Source: Erythrobacter sp. 3-20A1M (GTDB taxonomy: Bacteria > Pseudomonadota > Alphaproteobacteria > Sphingomonadales > Sphingomonadaceae). From it: a stretch of DNA of 64,000 bases. The stretch's first letter is position 1. Each line of letters opens with the position of its first letter. Of the stretch, positions 16,522 through 24,355 are shown in pieces. The stretch is taken from contig NZ_CP045200.1 in the NCBI RefSeq assembly GCF_018636735.1, forward strand, positions 186,001-250,000, given 5' to 3'. Made by a program: the position numbers and the translations under genes. A model generated the notes under the pieces. It did no database searches and was not told the DNA's origin. It saw only the letters and a program-made list of their open reading frames with translations.

Positions 16522-16545
16522 ATACCCCGCACTCCATAGGGGTAT
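16522..16545. promoter_or_regulatory. ATACCCC inverted repeat
   Basis: ATACCCC (16522-16528) and AGGGGTAT (16538-16545) form an inverted repeat. Further ATACCCC-type motifs occur at about 16492-16499 and 16572-16578. All lie between the divergent DUF3857 gene and purB. The clustering suggests an operator for the secreted-protein gene, but no family-specific match is known to me. Confidence 0.4.
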
Positions 16546-16683
16546 CACCCGCCCGGCGCGCTTGCCAAGCGGGAATACCCCATAGCCGATGCTATCGGCG
16601 CGCCGGTCGCCCCCCAAGCTTGCCATCGGCCCGGCCGCGCCCTAGCGGCTGGCGCGACAGGCCGGTTCAATGGAGTTTTACGC

Positions 16684-17994
16684 ATGGTCCCCCGCTACGC
16701 CCGCCCCGAAATGACCGCCCTGTGGGAGCCGGAGGCGAAGTACCGCATCTGGTTCGAGATCGAGGCGCACGCCACGCAAAAGCTCGCCGAGCTGGGCGTG
16801 GTGCCCGAAAGCGCGGCCAGGGCGCTGTGGGACTGGTGGGCGACGGAGCCCGCGATCGACGTCGCCGCGATCGACGCGATCGAGGCGGTGACCAAGCACG
16901 ATGTCATCGCCTTCCTCACCTGGGTGGCCGATCAGGTGGGCGACGAGGCGCGCTACATGCACCAGGGCATGACCAGCTCCGACGTGCTCGACACGACGCT
17001 GAGCATTCAGCTCGCCCGCGCCTCCGACATCCTGCTGGGCGATCTCGACCGGCTGCTGGATGCGCTGCGCACCCGGGCGCAGGAGCATAAATACACCCCC
17101 ACCATAGGGCGCAGCCATGGCATCCATGCAGAGCCCGTCACCTTCGGGCTCAAGCTGGCGCAGGCACATGCCGAATTCGCCCGCTGCCGCAAGCGGCTGG
17201 TCGCCGCGCGGGCCGAGATTGCGACCTGCGCGATCAGCGGCGCGGTCGGCACCTTCGCCAACGTCTCGCCCGAGGTGGAGCACCATGTCGCGGAGCGCCT
17301 CGGCCTCGCCCCAGAACCGGTCAGCACGCAGGTCATCCCGCGCGACCGGCATGCGATGTATTTCGCCACGCTGGCGGTGATCGCGGGCTCGATCGAGCGG
17401 CTGGCGGTGGAAATCCGCCACCTCCAGCGCACCGAAGTGCTGGAGGCGGAGGAGTATTTCAGTCCCGGGCAGAAGGGGTCGAGCGCGATGCCGCACAAGC
17501 GCAATCCGATCCTGACCGAGAACCTGACCGGGCAGGCGCGCATGATCCGCGCCTACGCCCTCCCCGCACTGGAAAACGTCGCCCTGTGGCACGAGCGCGA
17601 CATCAGCCATTCCAGCGTGGAGCGCTTCATCGGGCCGGACGCGACGATCACGCTCGACTTCGCGCTCGCCCGGCTGACCGGTGTGGTCGAGAAGCTGCTG
17701 GTCTATCCCGATCGGATGCAGGCAAACATGGACCGGATGGGCGGCCTCATCCATTCGCAGCGCGTGCTGCTGGCGCTGACGCAGGCGGGTGTCAGCCGCG
17801 AGGATGCCTATGCTCTGGTACAGCGCAACGCGATGAAGGTGTGGGCCAGCAATGGCGAGCTGTCGCTGCTCGACCTGCTCAAGAACGACGAGGAGGTGCG
17901 CGCCGCGCTTTCGGAAGAGGAACTGGAAGAGAAGTTCGACCTCGAATACCATTTCAAGCACGTCGATACGATCTTCGACCGGGTCTTCGGCTAG
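16684..17994 (+). CDS. purB: Adenylosuccinate lyase
   Basis: Catalyses two purine steps, SAICAR to AICAR and adenylosuccinate to AMP, releasing fumarate. The 436-aa sequence is full length, with MTSSDVLDT, GRSHGIHAEP (active-site His) and the superfamily signature SSAMPHKRNP at 266-275, whose Ser is the general base. GGAG stands at correct distance before the ATG. It reads away from the DUF3857 gene and is followed at 54 bp by lapA and the pyrF-trp cluster. Confidence 0.97.
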   Translation: MVPRYARPEMTALWEPEAKYRIWFEIEAHATQKLAELGVVPESAARALWDWWATEPAIDVAAIDAIEAVTKHDVIAFLTWVADQVGDEARYMHQGMTSSDVLDTTLSIQLARASDILLGDLDRLLDALRTRAQEHKYTPTIGRSHGIHAEPVTFGLKLAQAHAEFARCRKRLVAARAEIATCAISGAVGTFANVSPEVEHHVAERLGLAPEPVSTQVIPRDRHAMYFATLAVIAGSIERLAVEIRHLQRTEVLEAEEYFSPGQKGSSAMPHKRNPILTENLTGQARMIRAYALPALENVALWHERDISHSSVERFIGPDATITLDFALARLTGVVEKLLVYPDRMQANMDRMGGLIHSQRVLLALTQAGVSREDAYALVQRNAMKVWASNGELSLLDLLKNDEEVRAALSEEELEEKFDLEYHFKHVDTIFDRVFG

Positions 17995-18048
17995 ACGAAG
18001 AGGCACCCCCGCCCTAGCATCGGGTGCCACGCGCAAAGGAAATCGACC

Positions 18049-18453
18049 ATGCAGATCGTTCGCACCATCGTCTGGGTTCTGATCCTGTTCGCATTGCTGG
18101 CATTTTCGTTCTTCAACTGGCGCGAGGTCGATGTGGTCATCTGGGAGGATCTGATCCTCCAGACCAAGATCCCTGCGCTGGTCGTCGTCTCCTTCCTGCT
18201 CGGGCTGGTGCCGACCTGGCTGTGGTCGCGCGGGATCAGGTGGAGCCTGCAACGCAAGATCAACTCGCTGGAAACGGCGGCGCGGACCAATACCGCTACC
18301 GCCGCGCCCGTCGCGACGCCCACTCCCCACCCGGTCACCGTGCCCCCGCCCGCGACTGCGACCACGGTAGCGAGGGAGGATACCGACTACCGCGAGAACC
18401 ACCTCGCCCCGGCTTCTCCCAAGGCCGAACCGGACGAGAGCGAACGCCGGTGA
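18049..18453 (+). CDS. LapA-domain membrane protein
   Basis: A 134-aa protein with the two-helix LapA layout: helix 1 about 4-21 (VRTIVWVLILFALLAFSFF), the short polar NWREVDVVIWED, helix 2 about 41-60 (PALVVVSFLLGLVPTWLW). A coiled region is followed by a Thr/Pro/Ala-rich tail from about 80 that looks disordered. In E. coli, LapA takes part in lipopolysaccharide assembly with LapB; no lapB is nearby, so the name indicates the domain only. Its stop overlaps the pyrF GTG. Confidence 0.8.
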   Translation: MQIVRTIVWVLILFALLAFSFFNWREVDVVIWEDLILQTKIPALVVVSFLLGLVPTWLWSRGIRWSLQRKINSLETAARTNTATAAPVATPTPHPVTVPPPATATTVAREDTDYRENHLAPASPKAEPDESERR

Positions 18454-19124
18454 GCAACCCCATCTATCTCGCGCTCGACCTGCCGCGCATCGATGCGGCG
18501 AAGGACCTGCTGCAAAAGGTTCGCGGGCATATCGGCGGGGTCAAGCTGGGGCTCGAATTCTTCTGCGCCCACGGACATCATGGCGTGCACGAGATCGCGC
18601 AGCTCGGCCTACCGGTCTTTCTCGACCTGAAGCTGCACGACATCCCCAATACCGTCGCCGGGGCGATGCAGGCGCTCCATGTGCTGGAGCCCGCGATCGT
18701 CACCGTTCACGCCAGCGGCGGGCGCGCGATGATGGAGGATGCGAAGGCCGCGGCGGGCGAGAACACCAAGGTCGTAGCGGTCACGATGCTCACCAGCCTC
18801 GACGAGCGCGATCTCGCGCGCACCGGCGTGAACGGAGCGCCCCACGATCAGGTCATGCGGTTGGCGGAACTGGCCGAGGCGGCCGGGCTCGACGGCGTCG
18901 TATGTTCCGGGCAGGAGGTGAAGGCGGTTCACAAACAGTGGCGGGACGGCTTCTTCGTCGTCCCCGGCCTGCGCCCGACCGGCGCACCCACCGGCGACCA
19001 GAAGCGCGTCGTCACGCCCCGCCAGGCGCGCGACGATGGCGCGAGCGTCCTCGTAATCGGTCGCCCGATCAGCAAGGCCGGTGACCCGGCGAAAGCCGCG
19101 CGCGAGATCGAGGCGACGCTCTAG
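18450..19124 (+). CDS. pyrF: Orotidine 5'-phosphate decarboxylase
   Basis: Converts OMP to UMP, the last step of de novo pyrimidine synthesis. The 224-aa TIM barrel has the catalytic DLKLHDIPNT motif (D59, K61, D64), VTVHASGG, and the phosphate-gripping VPGLRPTG and VIGRPIS loops. The GTG start overlaps the lapA stop (GTGA). It is followed after only 4 nt by trpF. Linkage of pyrF with trp genes is usual in this order and presumably reflects shared demand for PRPP-derived intermediates; that reading is inference. Confidence 0.96.
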   Translation: MSNPIYLALDLPRIDAAKDLLQKVRGHIGGVKLGLEFFCAHGHHGVHEIAQLGLPVFLDLKLHDIPNTVAGAMQALHVLEPAIVTVHASGGRAMMEDAKAAAGENTKVVAVTMLTSLDERDLARTGVNGAPHDQVMRLAELAEAAGLDGVVCSGQEVKAVHKQWRDGFFVVPGLRPTGAPTGDQKRVVTPRQARDDGASVLVIGRPISKAGDPAKAAREIEATL

Positions 19125-19128
19125 CCCC

Positions 19129-19770
19129 GTGCCCACCACGCTCATCAAGATTTGCGGCATCTCGACGCCCGCAGCGCTGGACGCCGCGATCGGCGCGCGG
19201 GCGGACTTCATCGGCCTGGTCTTCTTCCCCCCTTCCCCCCGCCACGTCGATACGTGGGGGGCGTCCGCGCTGGCGGCGCGCGCGGGGCAGCGGATTGGGC
19301 GCGTCGGATTGTTCGTCGATGCCGACGATGGCCTGCTGGCGGAGGGCGTGCAAGCCGGTCGGCTCGACGCCATACAGTTACATGGGGCGGAAACGCCGCA
19401 GCGCTGCGCCGAGGTGAAGGCGCGCTTCTCCCTTCCGGTGTGGAAGGCGCTGCCGGTGGCGAAGGCGGAGGATGTTGCACGCGCCGACGGCTATCAGGGC
19501 GCGGCGGACCTGATCCTGTTCGATGCGAAAACGCCCTCGGGCTCGGCCCTTCCCGGCGGCATGGGCCTCACCTTCGACTGGAGCCTGCTCGCGCACTATC
19601 GCGGCGCGCTGCCATGGGGCCTTGCGGGCGGGCTGAACCCCGCGAACGTGGCGGAGGCGATCCGGCAAACCGCCGCGCCGCTGGTCGATACCTCCAGCGG
19701 CGTCGAAAGCGCGCCGGGCGAGAAGGATGTCGACAAGATCGTCGCCTTTTGCAAAGCGGCTCGTGCATGA
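19129..19770 (+). CDS. trpF: Phosphoribosylanthranilate isomerase
   Basis: Third tryptophan step, an Amadori rearrangement of N-(5'-phosphoribosyl)anthranilate. The 213-aa barrel opens with TLIKICGIS (catalytic Cys), has IQLHGAE, the catalytic Asp in [18 protein letters not shown] and DTSSGVES, all TrpF signatures. The GTG at 19129 is 4 nt after pyrF. A longer reading frame upstream overlaps pyrF and lacks conservation. The stop overlaps trpB by ATGA. Confidence 0.95.
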   Translation: MPTTLIKICGISTPAALDAAIGARADFIGLVFFPPSPRHVDTWGASALAARAGQRIGRVGLFVDADDGLLAEGVQAGRLDAIQLHGAETPQRCAEVKARFSLPVWKALPVAKAEDVARADGYQGAADLILFDAKTPSGSALPGGMGLTFDWSLLAHYRGALPWGLAGGLNPANVAEAIRQTAAPLVDTSSGVESAPGEKDVDKIVAFCKAARA

Positions 19771-20981
19771 CCGATCAACCCAACACCTTCCGCCAGATGC
19801 CGGACGAGCGCGGCCATTTCGGCGATTACGGCGGGCGCTACGTCGCCGAGACGCTGATGCCGCTGGTGCTCGATCTGGAGCGTGAATACCGCGCGGCGCA
19901 GGCGGACCCGGCGTTCAAGGCGCAGTTCGACGACTTGCTGGAACATTATGTCGGCCGCCCCAGCCCGCTCTATTTCGCGGAACGGCTGACCGAGGCGGTC
20001 GGGGGCGCGCAGATCTGGTTCAAGCGCGACGAGCTGAACCACACCGGCGCGCACAAGATCAACAATTGCATCGGGCAAATCCTGCTCGCGATGCGGATGG
20101 GCAAGACGCGGATCATCGCGGAAACCGGCGCGGGCCAGCACGGCGTCGCCACCGCCACCGTCTGCGCGCGGTTCGGCCTGCCCTGCGTCATCTACATGGG
20201 CGCGACCGACGTGGCGCGCCAGCAGCCCAACGTATTCCGCATGAAGCTGCTCGGCGCGGAAGTAATCCCCGTCACCAGCGGCCGCGCGACGTTGAAGGAC
20301 GCGATGAACGAAGGGCTGCGCGACTGGGTCGCGAACGTCCACGACACCTTCTACATCATCGGCACCGCCGCCGGCCCGCATCCCTATCCGGAGCTGGTCC
20401 GCGACTTCCAGAGCGTGATCGGCAAGGAAGCGCGCGCGCAGATGCTGTCGCGTATCGACCGCCTGCCCGACCTGCTGGTGGCGGCGATCGGCGGCGGGTC
20501 CAACGCGCTCGGCCTGTTCCACCCTTTCCTCGACGACGCTGACGTGAAGATGCTCGGCGTCGAGGCGGCGGGGCATGGGCTCGACGGGAGCGAACACGCG
20601 GCCAGCCTGCTCGGTGGCTTCCCCGGCGTGCTCCACGGCAACAAGACCTACCTGCTGCAGGACGAGGACGGCCAGATTACCGAAGGCCACTCGATCAGCG
20701 CGGGGCTCGACTATCCCGGTATCGGCCCCGAACACGCCTGGCTGAAGGATACCGGCCGGGTCGAATACACCGCCGTCACCGATGAGGAAGCGTTGGAGGC
20801 CTTCCAGCTCCTCTGCCGGACCGAGGGCATCATCCCCGCGCTCGAGCCGAGCCACGCGATCGCCGCCGTGGCGAAGCGCGCGAAGGAAATGCCGAGGGAC
20901 AGCGTGATCCTCGCGAACCTGTGTGGCCGCGGCGACAAGGACATCTTCACCGTCGCCGAGCGGCTGGGAGTGGAGATTTGA
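19767..20981 (+). CDS. trpB: Tryptophan synthase beta chain
   Basis: PLP enzyme that joins indole and serine. The 404-aa sequence is full length: [11 protein letters not shown], the PLP lysine K97 in [22 protein letters not shown], and [10 protein letters not shown] for phosphate binding. [14 protein letters not shown] follows, consistent with the TrpB1 (alpha-dependent) type. Its start overlaps trpF. Unusually, trpA is not coupled to it: 427 bp of non-coding repeats intervene. Confidence 0.98.
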   Translation: MTDQPNTFRQMPDERGHFGDYGGRYVAETLMPLVLDLEREYRAAQADPAFKAQFDDLLEHYVGRPSPLYFAERLTEAVGGAQIWFKRDELNHTGAHKINNCIGQILLAMRMGKTRIIAETGAGQHGVATATVCARFGLPCVIYMGATDVARQQPNVFRMKLLGAEVIPVTSGRATLKDAMNEGLRDWVANVHDTFYIIGTAAGPHPYPELVRDFQSVIGKEARAQMLSRIDRLPDLLVAAIGGGSNALGLFHPFLDDADVKMLGVEAAGHGLDGSEHAASLLGGFPGVLHGNKTYLLQDEDGQITEGHSISAGLDYPGIGPEHAWLKDTGRVEYTAVTDEEALEAFQLLCRTEGIIPALEPSHAIAAVAKRAKEMPRDSVILANLCGRGDKDIFTVAERLGVEI

Positions 20982-21154
20982 GCGGATTGGCAGCGGACGA
21001 AGATATCTGACATCCAGCATGCGATAGAGTGATGAGGTACAGTGTCTCGCTGACGTCATTCCGGCGGGAAAATGGCTCTCCTGTTCAGGGCTGAAGGTGA
21101 GAGAGGAACCGCACACAACACCCGTGCCAGACTCGCGCGCCCCGATCCCCGATC

Positions 21155-21238
21155 GTCATCCCGGGCTTGACCCGGGATAGTGCTTCCTTCTTGCGACGCC
21201 CAAACGAAGCACTACCCCGGCTCGAGGGCCGGGGCGAC
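21155..21238. repeat. REPIN-like inverted pair of REP sequences
   Basis: Arm 1 (21155-21186) runs from GTCATCCCGGGC to TAGTGCTTC; arm 2 (21206-21238) runs from GAAGCACTA to GGGGCGAC. The reverse complement of arm 2 matches arm 1 along nearly its whole length with a few mismatches. Each arm is itself palindromic (CCCGGG-CTTGA-CCCGGG-like and CCCCGGC/GCCGGGG). A 19-nt spacer separates them. This is the architecture of REP doublets spread by RAYT transposases. Confidence 0.75.
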
Positions 21239-21253
21239 GGTTGCGGCAGAGTA

Positions 21254-21394
21254 TGTCCTACAGCGCTCCCCACAGGCATAATCACGCCATGCCCGCAACC
21301 ATACCCTTCCCCATCCAGCCGTTCTTTGCCATGCGCACGCGGACCGGATTTTTCCGCCCCTAGGACACTGTTCCATGTGTTCCATCCTGTAGGA
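21254..21394 (+). repeat. Dispersed 141-nt structured element, copy 2
   Basis: Second copy of the element at 7096-7236, with the same end-to-end length. Its ends pair perfectly over 9 bp (GTCCTACAG at 21255-21263 with CTGTAGGAC at 21387-21395). A GCGGA/TCCGC stem (21339-21357) takes the place of the GC-rich stem of copy 1, preserving pairing with one changed pair. The 3' block from 21366 is nearly identical to copy 1, while the middle is conserved mainly as a pyrimidine-rich pattern (ACCCTTCCCC). It ends 14 nt before trpA, so it could be that gene's leader, an independent small RNA, or an inserted element. Confidence 0.6.
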
Positions 21395-21408
21395 CTTCCC
21401 GCTTCAGA

Positions 21409-22209
21409 ATGACCGCCCCGACACGCCTCGCCTCAGCCTTTGCCAAACCCCACCCCGCGCTCGTCTGCTTCCTCACGGCGGGCGATGGCGACACGGCGGC
21501 CAATCTCGATGCGCTGGTCGAGGGCGGCGCGGACGTGATCGAGCTAGGGATGCCCTTCACCGATCCGATGGCGGACGGCCCGGCGATCCAGCAGGCGAAC
21601 ATCCGCTCGCTCGGGCGTGGGACGACCACTGCGGACGTCCTGCGGATCGCGACCGCGTTCCGCCAGCGTCATGCGCAGGTGCCGCTGATCCTGATGGGCT
21701 ACGCCAACCCCATGATCCGGCGCGGACCGGAATGGTTCGCCTCCGCCGCGAAGGATGCGGGCGTCGACGGCGTGATCTGCGTCGACATCCCGCCGGAGGA
21801 GGACGATGCGCTCGGCCCCGCTCTGCGCGACACCGGGATCGCGCCGATCCGGCTCGCCACGCCGACCACGGACGACAAGCGCCTGCCCGCCGTGATCGAT
21901 GGCAGCGAGGGCTTCCTCTATTATGTCGCGGTCGCGGGTATTACGGGCATGCAGCAGGCGGCGATCGAATCGATTCGCTCCAATGTCGGCCGCATCAAGC
22001 GCGCGACCGACATCCCCGTCGCCGTGGGATTCGGTGTCAGGACACCCGAACAAGCTGCTGAAATCGCTGCGGTGGCCGATGGGGTGGTGGTCGGCTCCGC
22101 GCTGGTGGAACTGGTCGCCGAGCACGGTGCCGACGCGCCCGCCGCCATCCGCGAGCTGACCGCGGCGCTTGCCAAGGCGGTGCATTCGGCGGCAAAGGCG
22201 ACCCCATGA
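21409..22209 (+). CDS. trpA: Tryptophan synthase alpha chain
   Basis: Cleaves indole-3-glycerol phosphate and channels indole to TrpB. The 266-aa barrel has both catalytic acids, E45 (VIELGMPF) and D56 ([11 protein letters not shown]), equivalent to Glu49 and Asp60 of E. coli, plus [11 protein letters not shown] and [13 protein letters not shown] for phosphate binding. Its ATG lies 14 nt after the 141-nt element, and the only purine-rich stretch upstream, TAGGA, belongs to that element. The stop overlaps accD (ATGA). Confidence 0.97.
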   Translation: MTAPTRLASAFAKPHPALVCFLTAGDGDTAANLDALVEGGADVIELGMPFTDPMADGPAIQQANIRSLGRGTTTADVLRIATAFRQRHAQVPLILMGYANPMIRRGPEWFASAAKDAGVDGVICVDIPPEEDDALGPALRDTGIAPIRLATPTTDDKRLPAVIDGSEGFLYYVAVAGITGMQQAAIESIRSNVGRIKRATDIPVAVGFGVRTPEQAAEIAAVADGVVVGSALVELVAEHGADAPAAIRELTAALAKAVHSAAKATP

Positions 22210-23054
22210 ACTGGCTTACCCGCGTACGCAATTCGCTGCCCTTCGTCGGCAAGCGCGAAACCAAGGACCATCTGTGGGTCAAGTGCCCAGGATGCCAGGA
22301 AATGATCTTCGCCAAGGAGTACGAGGAGAACCTGCACGTCTGCCCGCGCTGCGGCCATCATGGACGCATCGGCGCGCAGGAGCGGCTTTCCCAGCTGATG
22401 GACGAAGGGTTCGAAACCCTGCCCCAGCCCGAGGTGCGGCAGGACCCGCTCAAGTTTCGCGACACCAAGAAATACACCGACCGGCTGAAGCAGGCGCGGG
22501 CAAAGACCCCGCTGCGCGACGCGTTCGTGGTCGGATCGGGTTCGATCGAGGGGCAGGACGCGGTCGTCGGCGTGCAGGATTTCGGCTTCATGGGCGGCAG
22601 CATGGGGATGGCCGTCGGCCAGGCCTTCTGCAACGGCGCGCAGCGCGCGCTCGACCGCAAATGCGGCTATATCGTGGTGACCGCCGCGGGCGGCGCGCGG
22701 ATGCAGGAGGGTATCCTCAGCCTGATGCAGATGCCCAAGGCGACCGTGATGACACGCCGCCTGCGCGAGGCCGGGCTGCCCTACATCGTGCTGCTGACCG
22801 ACCCGACCACGGGCGGCGTCACCGCCAGCTACGCCATGCTGGGCGACGTCCAGCTGGCCGAGCCGGGCGCGCTGATCGGCTTCGCCGGGCAGCGGGTGAT
22901 TCAGGACACGATCCGCGAGCAATTGCCCGACGGCTTCCAGCGCGCGGAATATCTCCACAAGCACGGCATGATCGACCGCGTGGTGGAGCGGCGCAACCTG
23001 CGCAGCGAACTGGCGACGCTGCTCGAATACATGCGGCCGCGCGCGGCGGCCTGA
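22206..23054 (+). CDS. accD: Acetyl-CoA carboxylase carboxyltransferase subunit beta
   Basis: Transfers carboxyl from carboxybiotin to acetyl-CoA, the first committed fatty-acid step, together with AccA. The 282-aa protein has the N-terminal zinc ribbon C27-P-G-C30 ... C46-P-R-C49 and a crotonase-fold core with [25 protein letters not shown] and [13 protein letters not shown]. It is coupled to trpA upstream by ATGA. The trp-accD-folC linkage is widespread in proteobacteria. Confidence 0.97.
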   Translation: MNWLTRVRNSLPFVGKRETKDHLWVKCPGCQEMIFAKEYEENLHVCPRCGHHGRIGAQERLSQLMDEGFETLPQPEVRQDPLKFRDTKKYTDRLKQARAKTPLRDAFVVGSGSIEGQDAVVGVQDFGFMGGSMGMAVGQAFCNGAQRALDRKCGYIVVTAAGGARMQEGILSLMQMPKATVMTRRLREAGLPYIVLLTDPTTGGVTASYAMLGDVQLAEPGALIGFAGQRVIQDTIREQLPDGFQRAEYLHKHGMIDRVVERRNLRSELATLLEYMRPRAAA

Positions 23055-24355
23055 CGACGCTGAAGGACTTCGCCCGCTCCGATTCGCCCGCGGTGCAGGC
23101 GCAGCTCGACCGGCTGGCGGCGCTCTCGGTGCCGGACGGGCGGCTGGGCCTCGGCACCGTTCGCGAACTGCTGGCGCGGCTGGGCCATCCGCAGGACCGC
23201 CTGCCGCCGGTGTTCCATGTCGCGGGCACGAACGGCAAGGGGTCGGTCTGCGCCTTCCTGCGCGCCATGCTGGAGGCCGATGGCAAACGGGTGCACGTCA
23301 CCACCAGCCCGCATCTGGTGCGCTATAACGAGCGCATCCGGGTCGCTGGCGAGCTGATCTCCGACCACCGGCTGGCCGAGTTGCTGGCGCAGGTGCTGGA
23401 CGCTGGCGAGGATCTCAACCCCAGCTTCTTCGAAGTGACCATTGCCGCCGCCTTCACCGAATTCGCGCGCGTGCCCGCCGATGCCTGCGTGGTGGAGGTC
23501 GGCCTCGGCGGCCGCTTCGATGCGACCAACGTGCTGCCCCGGCCTGCGGCGTGTGGCATCGCCGCGCTGGGCATCGACCACGAGCGGTTCCTGCTGGCAC
23601 CGGAGGAGGGCACGCCCACCCTCCCCCTCGCTCGCATAGCGTTCGAGAAGGCGGGGATTGCGAAGCCGGGCTCACCGCTAATCGCCCTGTCCTATCCGCC
23701 CGAAGCATCCAGCGAGATCGAGCGCGCGGCGCGCGTGGCAGGTGCGCCCCTGCATCTGCGCGGCGGCGACTGGTCGGTCGCGGCGACGGAAGTCGAGCTG
23801 CATTATGCCGACCGCGCGGGCGAACTCGCCCTGCCTCTGCCCGCCCTGCCCGGCGCGCATCAGGCCGAGAATGCGGGCCTCGCCATTGCCATGCTGCGGC
23901 ATCAGGACCACGTGACCGTCGGCAACAAGGCGATCGCCGCCGGATTGCGCGGTGCGCGCTGGCCCGCCCGGATGCAGGCGCTGGGCGAAGGCCCGCTGGC
24001 GGCGCTGGTGCCCGGACACGACCTGTGGCTCGACGGCGGGCACAATCCGAACGCAGGCGAAGCGATCGCGCGGCATTTCGCCGGGCGGAAGCTGCATCTC
24101 GTGCTCGGGATGCTCGACAACAAGGCACCGCGCGCGCTGATCGACCCGCTGGCGGAGAACATCGTGACGCTTTCGGCAGTGGCGGTGCCGGGCCATGCCT
24201 CGCACCCCGCCGCCGCCTTCGGAGCCGCGCGCAGCTTCGACAGCGTTACCGAGGCGCTGCGTGCGATCCCGCCTGACGGGCTGCCGGTCCTGATCGCCGG
24301 ATCGCTCTACCTCGCGGGCGAGGTGCTGCGCCTGAACGGGGAGATGCCGGACTAG
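23051..24355 (+). CDS. folC: Bifunctional folylpolyglutamate / dihydrofolate synthase
   Basis: Adds glutamate to dihydropteroate and folates. The ATP site [18 protein letters not shown], the [12 protein letters not shown] substrate loop, [13 protein letters not shown], the carbamylated-lysine region [11 protein letters not shown] and [11 protein letters not shown] are all present. The start is uncertain. The nearest standard codon is GTG at 23093, but the preceding residues (DFARSDSPA) look like family sequence. The only start-like codon covering them is CTG at 23051, which would overlap the accD stop as CTGA in the style of this operon. About 434 aa from CTG. The stop shares a CTAG with convergent ampG. 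Confidence 0.93.
   Translation: MTTLKDFARSDSPAVQAQLDRLAALSVPDGRLGLGTVRELLARLGHPQDRLPPVFHVAGTNGKGSVCAFLRAMLEADGKRVHVTTSPHLVRYNERIRVAGELISDHRLAELLAQVLDAGEDLNPSFFEVTIAAAFTEFARVPADACVVEVGLGGRFDATNVLPRPAACGIAALGIDHERFLLAPEEGTPTLPLARIAFEKAGIAKPGSPLIALSYPPEASSEIERAARVAGAPLHLRGGDWSVAATEVELHYADRAGELALPLPALPGAHQAENAGLAIAMLRHQDHVTVGNKAIAAGLRGARWPARMQALGEGPLAALVPGHDLWLDGGHNPNAGEAIARHFAGRKLHLVLGMLDNKAPRALIDPLAENIVTLSAVAVPGHASHPAAAFGAARSFDSVTEALRAIPPDGLPVLIAGSLYLAGEVLRLNGEMPD

Larger units (their letters stand above)
20982..21408. other. 427-bp non-coding spacer between trpB and trpA
   Basis: No credible protein gene. In order: a GTCATTCCGGCGGG motif at about 21055-21068, a REPIN-like inverted pair (21155-21238) and the second 141-nt element (21254-21394), which ends 14 nt before the trpA ATG. 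trpB and trpA encode a stoichiometric complex and are normally contiguous, so this gap looks like accumulation of dispersed elements. Confidence 0.75.
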
